NCBI GenBank assembly: GCA_020052115.1 | Contig: JAGVPR010000124.1 | Span: 1 to 9,347 of the forward strand | DNA from: Candidatus Eiseniibacteriota bacterium | GTDB taxonomy: Bacteria; Eisenbacteria; RBG-16-71-46; JAGVPR01 | Direction of reading: 5' to 3' | Length of the DNA stretch: 9,347 nucleotides | Shown here: positions 1-6,120 of the stretch, in pieces | Position numbering within the stretch: position 1 is the stretch's first letter | How the letters are laid out: each line of letters starts with the position of its first letter | Translations under genes and position numbers: made by a program | The notes under the pieces: model-generated | The model's database searches: none | What the model was told of the DNA's origin: nothing | The model's input: only the letters and a program-made list of their open reading frames with translations

Positions 1-10
1 GGAGTGACGG

Positions 11-32
11 GCCGCCGGCTCCAGCCGGCGGC
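11..32. terminator. Perfect GC-rich inverted repeat, possible end of an upstream gene
   Basis: Bases 11-20 (GCCGCCGGCT) are perfectly complementary to 23-32 with two bases between them, so an RNA would form about a 9-bp stem closed by a 4-base loop. A TGA lies just before it at 5-7. A second, weaker inverted repeat follows (GGAGCG at 36-41 against CGCTCC at 53-58), and the 11-mer GCCGGCGGCGG occurs twice, at 24-34 and 60-70. No T-run follows the main stem; a short TTTT occurs at 76-79. A terminator for a gene lying left of the window is the simplest reading, but it is an inference, and a GC-rich genome yields such stems by chance. I see no gene in bases 1-195. Confidence 0.35.
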
Positions 33-113
33 GGGGGAGCGACGGGATCGCACGCTCCGGCCGGCGGCGGCCTCGTTTTCCGGGTCTCGTGGCAGCCATC
101 AAATGCCAGCCCG

Positions 114-135
114 CTGACACATCTCTGACACATCC
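114..135 (+). promoter_or_regulatory. Tandem 11-bp direct repeat, candidate OmpR/PhoB-type operator
   Basis: Two adjacent 11-mers, CTGACACATCT (114-124) and CTGACACATCC (125-135), differ only in the last base. One-helical-turn spacing of two head-to-tail half-sites is how OmpR/PhoB-family response regulators bind. The Pho box in particular is two 11-bp units beginning CTGTCAT, and here each unit begins CTGACAC. The pair lies about 60 bp upstream of the ATG of the Spy/CpxP-like lipoprotein gene, where an activator or repressor site would be expected. CTGACA is also a fair -35 element. Possible -10 hexamers downstream (around 142-151) are poor, which would fit an activator-dependent promoter. 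The regulator is not in the window. The repeat itself is certain; the operator role is inferred. Confidence 0.45.
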
Positions 136-154
136 TCCCGGTACCTTCATGCGT

Positions 155-177
155 GGTGAGGCCATCGGGGCCTCGCC
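155..177 (+). other. Leader hairpin upstream of the lipoprotein gene
   Basis: Bases 155-163 pair with 169-177 in a 9-bp stem with one U-G wobble and a 5-base loop (ATCGG). The stem base lies 7 nt before the Shine-Dalgarno AGGAGG at 185-190, so the ribosome site stays free. If transcription starts near 150-155, this would be a 5'-terminal stem of the kind that protects mRNAs from decay. That is an inference, because the start site is not known. Confidence 0.3.
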
Positions 178-195
178 CGAGACGAGGAGGACACG

Positions 196-1089
196 ATGAA
201 GACGACAGCCCGCTTCCTTCTGCCGGCTCTGGCCGTCGCCGCCGCGCTCACGGTGTTCGTGGCGTGCGGTGACAGCGAGGGCACCGCAAAATCGGCTGCG
301 CGACCGGAGGCCGCCGCGGCGAATGACCTCGAGAGCCGGGGACAGCTGCTCAGGCTCACCATCCACGATTTCGATGCGCTACAGCTCTCGGCCACGCAGC
401 GCGACGAGATGCAGGGCGCGCTCGAGAAGCTGAACGAGGGGAGGCGGTGCCTCATTGGCGAGGGTCCCGGCCGGCTGGGCCGAGGTGACGGCCCCGGGAT
501 GGGCGAGCCGCCCTTGATCGGATTCCTCGAGAGCGCCTCGAAGATCCTCACCCCGGATCAGTTCGCCGATCTCGCGCGGCTGACGGCTGCGCGGCGTGAC
601 GAGTTCTTCCGCTCCGGCGGTGGGGCGAAGCTCCGTGAGAGGATCCACCAGGGCCGCGGGCGCGGCGATGTCGGCTTCGGTTTCGGTCACGGCGGCTTCG
701 GCGGTGGTCCCGGGCGCGAGCTGGGTCTCACCGAGGAGCAGCGGGAGAAGGCAGCGAAGATGCGGAGCGAGCGTATCGGCGATCGCGTCGAGTGGCGTCT
801 TTCGCACCTCGACGATCACGTGGGCCGGCGTGCTGAGTTTCTCGGGCGCGTGCTGGGCTTGAGCGAGGATCAGGCGAGCGAGGTTCGCTCGCTGTACATG
901 GATTCGATCCCGGAGCGCACCGAGGTGCTCGAGGGGATCCGTTCGGGCGCGATCGAGCCAGAGCAGGCAGCGGACAGGATCCTCACTATCGAGCAGTCCA
1001 TCGCCGGGAGGATCGAGTCGCTGCTGACGCCGGCGCAGACGGATCGCTGGGAGGCGATCCGTGAACTCGTGCCGGGGCCGCTACGGTAG
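196..1089 (+). CDS. Spy/CpxP-like periplasmic lipoprotein with repeated LTxxQ motifs
   Basis: Predicted 297-residue envelope protein. The start is fixed by AGGAGG at 185-190, 5 nt before the ATG. Residues 1-23 form a lipoprotein-type signal (Lys2, hydrophobic 7-22) ending FVA-Cys24, so lipidation at Cys24 is likely although Phe at -3 is not ideal. The mature part is helical and charged, with LTxxQ-like motifs at 64-68, 118-122, 178-182, 222-226 and 277-281, plus LTIEQ at 263-267. Such motifs mark the Spy/CpxP/ZraP fold, whose members act as periplasmic chaperones or metal and stress sensors. It is clearly longer than those proteins (usually about 150 residues). A Gly/Phe-rich linker with one His (about 153-177) splits it into two halves, suggesting module duplication. 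The exact role is unknown. The upstream tandem repeat suggests two-component control. Its last 9 bp overlap the 3' end of the opposing MFS gene. Confidence 0.75.
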   Translation: MKTTARFLLPALAVAAALTVFVACGDSEGTAKSAARPEAAAANDLESRGQLLRLTIHDFDALQLSATQRDEMQGALEKLNEGRRCLIGEGPGRLGRGDGPGMGEPPLIGFLESASKILTPDQFADLARLTAARRDEFFRSGGGAKLRERIHQGRGRGDVGFGFGHGGFGGGPGRELGLTEEQREKAAKMRSERIGDRVEWRLSHLDDHVGRRAEFLGRVLGLSEDQASEVRSLYMDSIPERTEVLEGIRSGAIEPEQAADRILTIEQSIAGRIESLLTPAQTDRWEAIRELVPGPLR

Positions 1090-2385
1090 TCGCACGCGCG
1101 CTCGACGTCGAGGGGGCCGCGGCCGGGAGACCGGTTGCGGCCTCTCCTCCTCCGCATCCGCCACCTTTGTCGCGTGCAACGCCCCCACGGCCCGCAGCTC
1201 GGGCGAGAACGCGGCCACCGTGGCTACGACCGCAATCGTGCCGACCCCGCCGCTCACCGCCGACGCCACCGGCCCGAAGGCGTCCGCCACGACGCCCGAT
1301 TCGAATCCGCCCAGCTCGTTCGAGACGCTGATGAAGATCCCGTTCACGGCGGAGACGCGCCCGCGCATCTGATCCGGCGTCATGAGCTGGATGAGCGTGT
1401 GACGGATCACGACGCTGACGTTGTCGAACGCACCCGTGAGGAAGAGCATCGCGAGCGAGAGCGGGTAGGAGCGCGAGAACCCGAACACGATCGTCGCCAC
1501 GCCGAATCCGGTGACGGCCAGAAGCAGATCGCGTCCTGCGTGGCGAAGCGGCGGACGAAACGCGAGGACGAGGGCGGTGAAGAGCGCCCCCGCCGCCGGG
1601 GCCGCGTTCAGCGCGCCGAAGCCGTGAGCGCCGACGCGGAGGATGTCCGTGGCATAGATGGGAAGAAGGAAGGTGGCCCCTCCGAGGAGCACGGCGAACA
1701 TGTCGAGCGTGATCGCCGCGAGAAGGCCGCGGCTCCTCCGGACGAAGCGTAGCCCCGCGAGAGCCGATTCGCGCGAGATCCGCTCCGGCGCGGCGACATC
1801 CTTGCGGATCGTGATGCGCGAGAGGAGGCTCGCGTAGAATACCGACCCCAGAGCGGCGAGGACGTAGGCGATCGCGGGCGTGAAGCCGATGATGAACCCT
1901 CCGATCGCGGGCCCGACCACGGACGCGACCTGCCACATGCTGGTGTTCCACGTGACCGCGTTCGGGAAGATGCCCCGGGGCACGAGCTGCGGGAGGAGCG
2001 ACATGCGCGCCGGCCGCCCGAGAGAGAGCGCCGCCGCGTCGAGGAAGAGCAGCGCGTACATGAGCGGGATCGGGCCGTCGAAGTGCGAGACCGCGGCGAG
2101 CCCCAGCGAGGCCGCCGTCATCCCGGCAAGGCTCACGACAAGCACGCGGCGCCGGTCGAACCGGTCGGCGAGGTACCCGGCGGGCAGCGCGAGCGCGATG
2201 AGCGGCAGAGCCTGAACGAGCCCGACGAGTCCGAGCGCCAGCGGCCGGCCCGTGCGTTCGTACATCTCCCAGCCGATCGCGACACCCTGGATCCGGTAGG
2301 TGAGGAGCGCCACGATCCAGCCGCCGAGGTAGCGGCGGTAGTCCTCGACCCGGAACGCCGCGTAGGGATCGTGCCGTCCGGTCAC
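1081..2385 (-). CDS. MFS exporter of the MFS_3 / EntS-like family
   Basis: Predicted 434-residue inner-membrane secondary transporter with about twelve hydrophobic segments between residues 20 and 395. The MFS motif A is clear at 70-80 (GYLADRFDRRR). Family-typical stretches are GRPARMSLLPQLVP (123-136), the following GP-containing helix (from about 158), and TPDQMRGRVSAVN (336-348). These point to the MFS_3 group, which includes the enterobactin exporter EntS and macrolide-type efflux proteins; the substrate cannot be read from sequence. The start is GTG (2383-2385), 3 bp after the TAG of the upstream ABC gene. Only GAGG about 11 nt away could serve as ribosome site, so translational coupling is likely. 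It is the last gene of the ABC-ABC-MFS operon. The final 20-odd residues (about 414-434) are Pro/Arg-rich and not part of the fold; their DNA carries the hairpin used by the opposite strand. The last 9 bp overlap the lipoprotein gene. Confidence 0.85.
   Translation of the reverse strand: MTGRHDPYAAFRVEDYRRYLGGWIVALLTYRIQGVAIGWEMYERTGRPLALGLVGLVQALPLIALALPAGYLADRFDRRRVLVVSLAGMTAASLGLAAVSHFDGPIPLMYALLFLDAAALSLGRPARMSLLPQLVPRGIFPNAVTWNTSMWQVASVVGPAIGGFIIGFTPAIAYVLAALGSVFYASLLSRITIRKDVAAPERISRESALAGLRFVRRSRGLLAAITLDMFAVLLGGATFLLPIYATDILRVGAHGFGALNAAPAAGALFTALVLAFRPPLRHAGRDLLLAVTGFGVATIVFGFSRSYPLSLAMLFLTGAFDNVSVVIRHTLIQLMTPDQMRGRVSAVNGIFISVSNELGGFESGVVADAFGPVASAVSGGVGTIAVVATVAAFSPELRAVGALHATKVADAEEERPQPVSRPRPPRRRARVRLP
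1101..1145 (+). terminator. Strong hairpin after the lipoprotein gene, inside the antisense MFS tail
   Basis: Bases 1112-1126 pair with 1131-1145 in a 15-bp stem capped by GAGA, a GNRA tetraloop. Four of the pairs are G-T (1112, 1114, 1121 and 1122 with their partners), which pair as G-U only in plus-strand RNA; in minus-strand RNA they become C-A mismatches. The structure therefore favours the lipoprotein transcript, whose stop codon ends 22 nt upstream. A perfect 12-bp palindrome, CTCGACGTCGAG, sits directly before it (1101-1112). No T-run follows, so it may be a factor-assisted terminator or a 3'-end stabiliser. It lies entirely within the coding sequence for the Pro/Arg-rich C-terminal tail of the MFS protein. 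Confidence 0.45.
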
Positions 2386-2388
2386 GGG

Positions 2389-4158
2389 CTAGACCGCCTC
2401 TTCGGTGAGATGGCTCTTCTTCTCCTCCGTGAGAAGGAACTCGCGGTACACCGCGCATCGCTCCGCCAGCTCCGAGTGCGTTCCGAAGTCCTCGACCCGC
2501 CCCCGATCCATTATTAGAATTGCGTCCGCGCGCAGGATAGTGGCGAGCCGGTGCGAGACGAGGAGCACGGTGAGCTCAGGGAATCGTTCCTCGAGCGCGC
2601 GCCAGAAGAGGTCCTCGTTTCGCGCGTCGAGCGAGGCGGTGCAGTCGTCGAGCAAGAGCAGGCTCGGCCTCCCCGCAAGCGCCCGCGCGATGGCGATGCG
2701 CTGCTTCTGCCCGCCGGAAACGAGCGTGCCGCGCGTGCCGAGCGGCGTGGACAGTCCATCCTTCATCGCACGCACGTCGGGCCCCATCTGCGCCACCTCG
2801 AGGCAGCTCTCGATCCACGCCGGATCCGCGGGCCGTCCGAATGCCACGTTTTCGGCGATCGTCTCGGAGAACAGATGCGACTCCTGAGGGACATAGCCTA
2901 CATGGCGCCGGAGCGACGGCCACCGCCACTCGGCGAACGGACGCCCGTTCACGCGGTACTCACCCTCTTGCGCGGGCAGAAGTCCCGCGACGAGCCTGAG
3001 CAGCGTGGACTTCCCGCTCGCCACGGGGCCGACCACCGCGATCCGTCTTCCCGCCTCGACGTCCATCGTCACGCCGCGAAGCGCGGGATCGAGATCCTCG
3101 CGGTAGCGAAAGCTCACGTTGCGGAGCGAGAGCCGGCGCACCGGTTCCGTCTCCGCGACGCCGTCACGGCGCACGACGACCGGCGCGCGCAGAACCTCCT
3201 CCTCGCGATCAATGGAGACGAACGCCTGCCGCGCCGTGACGAAGAGGTTCGGCAGGTCGGTCATCGGGTAGATGAGCATGTCCAGATAGACGTAGAACGC
3301 GTAGAGCGTCCCGAGCGTCATCTCGCCCGCAAGCACCTGAATGCCGCCCACGGAGAGCACGATGACCTGCCCGAGGCGGCTTGCGATGTTGTCCATCGAG
3401 AAGAGGAACACGGCGAGCTTCGCGAGCTTCATCTGGATGCCGATCCGCTCCTCGAGGATCGCCGCGAGGCGCCGCTGATGGCCCGACTCGCCGTTGAATG
3501 CCTTCACGATCCGGATGCCCGAGAAGGCGGATTCCAGGAGATTGTTCGTGCCGGAGATCGCCTCCTGCTGCCGCCGGTAGGTCGCGCCCATCGCCTGCTG
3601 GGCGCGGTAGATCACGAGGAGCATCACCGGAACCGGGAGCATGGCGAGCATCGCCAGCCGCGCATCCAGCATCAACATCGCGAGGATGCAGAAGATGAAC
3701 TTCGAGGCCGAATCCACGAATCTGAAGATCCCCGAGCAGGAGAACCACGCGATGCGGGGAAAGTCGGCGATGTCGTCGGTGAGGCGCGTGACCAGGTCGC
3801 CCGTGCGGAACTTGCCGAAGAAGGTGTAGTCCTTCTCCAAGAGCGCGCCGAACACCTTCTCCCGGATGTCCCTTTCGAGCGTGAGGTTCATCCACGCCCG
3901 GAACGACGGGTAGAAGCCCGCGATGAACCGCCCGATCGCGATCAGGAAGAGGATCCCCAGCAGCCGGTAGAGAGGGCTCTTCTCGGGATGGCCGGCCTCG
4001 AGCGCTTTGTACACGACGTCAATGACGCGGCGGAAGACGAGCGGGTAGGCGATCGCCACGGCGCTCGATACGAGCGTGAAGAAGAACAGGAAGAACAGGA
4101 ACCGCCAGTGCGGCCTCCAGAACTTGATGATCCAGGCGACGTGCTCGCGCGTTTTCAT
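2389..4158 (-). CDS. ABC exporter half-transporter with non-canonical Walker B (TM287/BmrC-like subunit)
   Basis: Predicted 589-residue transmembrane-ATPase fusion that exports a substrate from the inner membrane using ATP. The membrane domain (about 15-310) has six helices. The ATPase domain follows: Walker A 377-384 (GPVASGKS), Q-loop Gln425, signature VSGGQ 480-484, Walker B LLLLDD 500-505, D-loop SLD 509-511, H-loop His536. The residue after the Walker B Asp is Asp505 where the catalytic Glu is normally found, within the run DDCTASLD. That pattern is typical of the degenerate subunit of heterodimeric exporters (TM287, YheI/BmrC), while its signature motif is canonical. Its ATG overlaps the stop of the upstream ABC gene in ATGA, and AGCGAGG lies 7 nt before the start, so the two are translationally coupled and very probably assemble together. 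The MFS gene follows 3 bp downstream. The substrate is unknown; drug, lipid or peptide export are all possible. Confidence 0.9.
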   Translation of the reverse strand: MKTREHVAWIIKFWRPHWRFLFFLFFFTLVSSAVAIAYPLVFRRVIDVVYKALEAGHPEKSPLYRLLGILFLIAIGRFIAGFYPSFRAWMNLTLERDIREKVFGALLEKDYTFFGKFRTGDLVTRLTDDIADFPRIAWFSCSGIFRFVDSASKFIFCILAMLMLDARLAMLAMLPVPVMLLVIYRAQQAMGATYRRQQEAISGTNNLLESAFSGIRIVKAFNGESGHQRRLAAILEERIGIQMKLAKLAVFLFSMDNIASRLGQVIVLSVGGIQVLAGEMTLGTLYAFYVYLDMLIYPMTDLPNLFVTARQAFVSIDREEEVLRAPVVVRRDGVAETEPVRRLSLRNVSFRYREDLDPALRGVTMDVEAGRRIAVVGPVASGKSTLLRLVAGLLPAQEGEYRVNGRPFAEWRWPSLRRHVGYVPQESHLFSETIAENVAFGRPADPAWIESCLEVAQMGPDVRAMKDGLSTPLGTRGTLVSGGQKQRIAIARALAGRPSLLLLDDCTASLDARNEDLFWRALEERFPELTVLLVSHRLATILRADAILIMDRGRVEDFGTHSELAERCAVYREFLLTEEKKSHLTEEAV

Positions 4159-5951
4159 CCAGCCGCCTCGCTCTTGAACTGGAGGTCGAAGAGATCGTGG
4201 TAGATCCCCCCGCGAGCGTAGAGCTCATCGTGGGTTCCCTCCTCGGCGACGCGGCCGCGGTGGAGCACGAGGATCCGGTCGGCGCTCACGACCGTGGCCA
4301 GCCGGTGCGCGATGACGAGCGAGGTGCGTCCCTTGAGAAGCCGGTCCACCGACAGCTGCAGCTTCCGCTCCGTCGCGGGATCCACCGAGGAGGTCGCCTC
4401 GTCCAGGATCAGGAGGTCGGGATCGGCCACGACGGCCCTTGCGAACGAGAGAAGCTGCCGCTCGCCCATGGAGAGGTTCGATCCGCCCTCGGCGAGCGGC
4501 TCTTCGTACCCACGCGGCAGCCGCGCGATGACATCCTCGGCACCGACGATCCTCACGGCGCGCTCGATGTCGGCCGTGGGCACGCCGTCGTTCAGGGCGC
4601 GCAAGTTCTCCGCCACCGTCCCGGGGAAGAGGTGGATCTCCTGGAGCACGAGCCCGATCTTCGAGCGCCATGCTCTCAGGCGGAATTCGCGAATGTCTCG
4701 ATCATCCAGCCTGACGCGGCCTTCGGTCGGCTCGTAGAAGCGAAGGAGGATGTTCGTGATGGTCGTCTTGCCGCCGCCGGAGACGCCGACGAGCGCCACC
4801 TTCTCGCCGCGCCGAACGCAAAACGTGACGCTGTCGAGCGCCTTCGTCCCGCCGTCGTAGACGAACGAGACATCGTCGAAGACCAGCTCGCTCCACCGAG
4901 CGGGCACGCTCTCGAGCGCATGTTCCCGGTCCGGCGTTCGTGACGGCGTGTCGAGAATCCCGAAGACGCGATCGCTCGAGGCGAAGGCGCGCTGGATGAA
5001 ATTGAGCTGCTCGGAGAACATCGCGAGCGGCCAGAAGACGCGCCGCGTGTACTCGATGAAGAGCACGAGCGTTCCCACCGTGACCGTGACGCCGAGGAGC
5101 CGGCCCGATCCCAGGTAGAGGATCAGCATGACCGCGCCGACCTCGACGGATGTGAGGAAGCCCCAGAATCCGTACTCGTAGAGCGCCGCCCGCCGCTCCG
5201 CGATCAACTTGTCCGTGTTGAGGGCCGCCAGCCGCTCGCGCGCTCTCGCCTCGTAGCCGAAGAGCTGGAGCACGGGCACTCCCTGCACGTACTCGGTGAC
5301 GAACGTGGAGACGCGCGCGTAGAGGCCGCGCACGCGGCGGTAGAGCCCACGCATCCACCGGAAGAAGAAGATCGTGGCAGCCACGATCGGGAGCGCGAGA
5401 ACGAGGATCGCGGTGGTCACGCGCCAGTCGGCGGCGAAGAGAACGGCGACCGTTCCGAGGAAGAGGATCAGTGTCCGCACGATCGCGAGCGCGACCTCGG
5501 AAAAAAGCATCTGGAGCCGCTCGGCATCCGATTCCACGCGGGCCATGAGCCGCCCCGGCGGGTTCTTGTCGAAGTAGGCCTGCGAGAGTCCGAGCAGGTG
5601 CCCGAAGAGAAGCTTCTTGAGCCCGGTTACGATGCCGAGTCCCATTCGCGTGAGAGCGACGACCTGGAAGAAGCCGGCGGCGGCTCCGACGACGAAGAGC
5701 GCCGCATAGAGCGAGGCGCTCCGGAGGATCGCGTCGCGCGAGCCGGATGCTATGTCCCGGTCAATGAGGCGACGCAAGACGATCGGGCCGGCCAGCTCGG
5801 CCCCCACCGAGATCAACAAGAGCGCGAATCCAATGATGAAGAGCCGGAGATGCGGCCGGAAAAGCGGCAGCAAGCGGCGCCCCATTTGAATGAGGCTCAG
5901 GCGCCGCGTATACGCGACATCTTCGGGAAGCTCCTCGTCCCAGAATTCCAT
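4155..5951 (-). CDS. ABC exporter half-transporter with intact catalytic Glu (TM288/BmrD-like subunit)
   Basis: Predicted 598-residue partner half-transporter and first gene of the operon. Residues 1-30 are a charged cytoplasmic lead-in; six membrane helices span about 35-310. The ATPase domain has Walker A 389-396 (GVSGGGKT), Q-loop Gln437, signature LSMGE 493-497, Walker B LLILDE 513-518 with the catalytic Glu518, D-loop SSVD 521-524 and H-loop His549. The signature departs from LSGGQ, as in TM288. Paired with the Asp505 of the other subunit, this would give one weak and one active ATP site in the heterodimer. The ATG (5949-5951) has no recognisable Shine-Dalgarno. I kept it because the residues before the next in-frame Met (Met23) look like the usual N-terminal extension of this family, but Met23 is possible. 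The stem-loops 10 nt upstream may control expression. Confidence 0.9.
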   Translation of the reverse strand: MEFWDEELPEDVAYTRRLSLIQMGRRLLPLFRPHLRLFIIGFALLLISVGAELAGPIVLRRLIDRDIASGSRDAILRSASLYAALFVVGAAAGFFQVVALTRMGLGIVTGLKKLLFGHLLGLSQAYFDKNPPGRLMARVESDAERLQMLFSEVALAIVRTLILFLGTVAVLFAADWRVTTAILVLALPIVAATIFFFRWMRGLYRRVRGLYARVSTFVTEYVQGVPVLQLFGYEARARERLAALNTDKLIAERRAALYEYGFWGFLTSVEVGAVMLILYLGSGRLLGVTVTVGTLVLFIEYTRRVFWPLAMFSEQLNFIQRAFASSDRVFGILDTPSRTPDREHALESVPARWSELVFDDVSFVYDGGTKALDSVTFCVRRGEKVALVGVSGGGKTTITNILLRFYEPTEGRVRLDDRDIREFRLRAWRSKIGLVLQEIHLFPGTVAENLRALNDGVPTADIERAVRIVGAEDVIARLPRGYEEPLAEGGSNLSMGERQLLSFARAVVADPDLLILDEATSSVDPATERKLQLSVDRLLKGRTSLVIAHRLATVVSADRILVLHRGRVAEEGTHDELYARGGIYHDLFDLQFKSEAAG

Positions 5952-5961
5952 AGGGGCTCTA

Positions 5962-6005
5962 GCCTAAGGCCTCGGTGCGCCTCAGGCAACGCGGTATCCG
6001 TTGCC
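5962..6005 (-). promoter_or_regulatory. Two overlapping, mutually exclusive stem-loops before the ABC operon
   Basis: Stem A joins 5985-5991 (GGCAACG) to 5999-6005 (CGTTGCC): 7 perfect bp, 7-base loop. Stem B joins 5962-5970 (GCCTAAGGC) to 5979-5987 (GCCTCAGGC) with an 8-base loop. Its single A-C mismatch on the plus strand becomes a G-U pair in minus-strand RNA, so stem B favours the ABC operon transcript. The two stems share 5985-5987 and cannot both be complete. Stem B ends 10 nt before the ABC start codon, which lacks a Shine-Dalgarno. This could be a leader switch or attenuator, or the repeats could be DNA operators. A weak minus-strand promoter (TTGCCT at 5989-5984, 17-bp spacer, TAGGCT at 5966-5961) would overlap them and give an almost leaderless mRNA. 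These readings compete. Confidence 0.35.
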
Positions 6006-6042
6006 CCGGCCGCCGCTTCGCCCGCGTATCCTCTCTCAGGGC

Positions 6043-6071
6043 TTGGAATTACCGCGTGGATGTGTTATGAT
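6043..6071 (+). promoter_or_regulatory. Sigma70-type promoter with extended -10 for the carboxypeptidase gene
   Basis: TTGGAA (6043-6048, 4 of 6 to the -35 consensus) is separated by exactly 17 bp from TATGAT (6066-6071, 5 of 6 to the -10 consensus). The TG at 6063-6064 one base before the hexamer makes an extended -10. The stretch is AT-richer than its surroundings. Transcription would start near 6078 and leave a leader of about 43 nt to the ATG at 6121. This is the best promoter match I found by eye in the window. Confidence 0.6.
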
Positions 6072-6106
6072 CGTTGCACGATTCCGCAGCGCACCGGGCC
6101 CAATGT

Positions 6107-6114
6107 GGAGGAGG
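6107..6114 (+). promoter_or_regulatory. Ribosome binding site that fixes the carboxypeptidase start
   Basis: GGAGGAGG ends 6 nt before the ATG at 6121, an ideal Shine-Dalgarno. The reading frame stays open upstream to a TTG at 6001 and an ATG at 6067, but the first lies upstream of the promoter and the second lies inside the -10 element. The gene therefore starts at 6121. Confidence 0.85.
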
Positions 6115-6120
6115 AACACC

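Noticed and set aside
90..108. TGGCA-N9-TGCCA as a sigma54 promoter or LysR-type site
   Set aside because: The GG-to-GC distance does not match the -24/-12 spacing, and a 5-bp inverted repeat alone is too weak to call.
986..2458. Long minus-strand open frame (490 codons) overlapping the MFS gene
   Set aside because: It is an out-of-frame shadow: Arg/Gly/Ala-rich with no hydrophobic pattern, whereas the overlapping frame gives a clear MFS transporter.
2551..4203. Plus-strand open frame of 550 codons opposite the ABC gene
   Set aside because: Composition is dominated by Arg, Glu, His and Asp, as expected from the antisense of GC-rich coding DNA; no domain or ribosome site, and the ABC protein is unambiguous.
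5961..5989. Minus-strand sigma70 promoter giving a leaderless ABC mRNA
   Set aside because: The -10 matches at only three of six positions. It is noted with the stem-loops but is not strong enough for its own feature.
6001..6120. Extension of the carboxypeptidase start to TTG 6001 or ATG 6067
   Set aside because: 6001 lies upstream of the promoter, 6067 lies within the -10 element, and the ideal GGAGGAGG precedes only the ATG at 6121.
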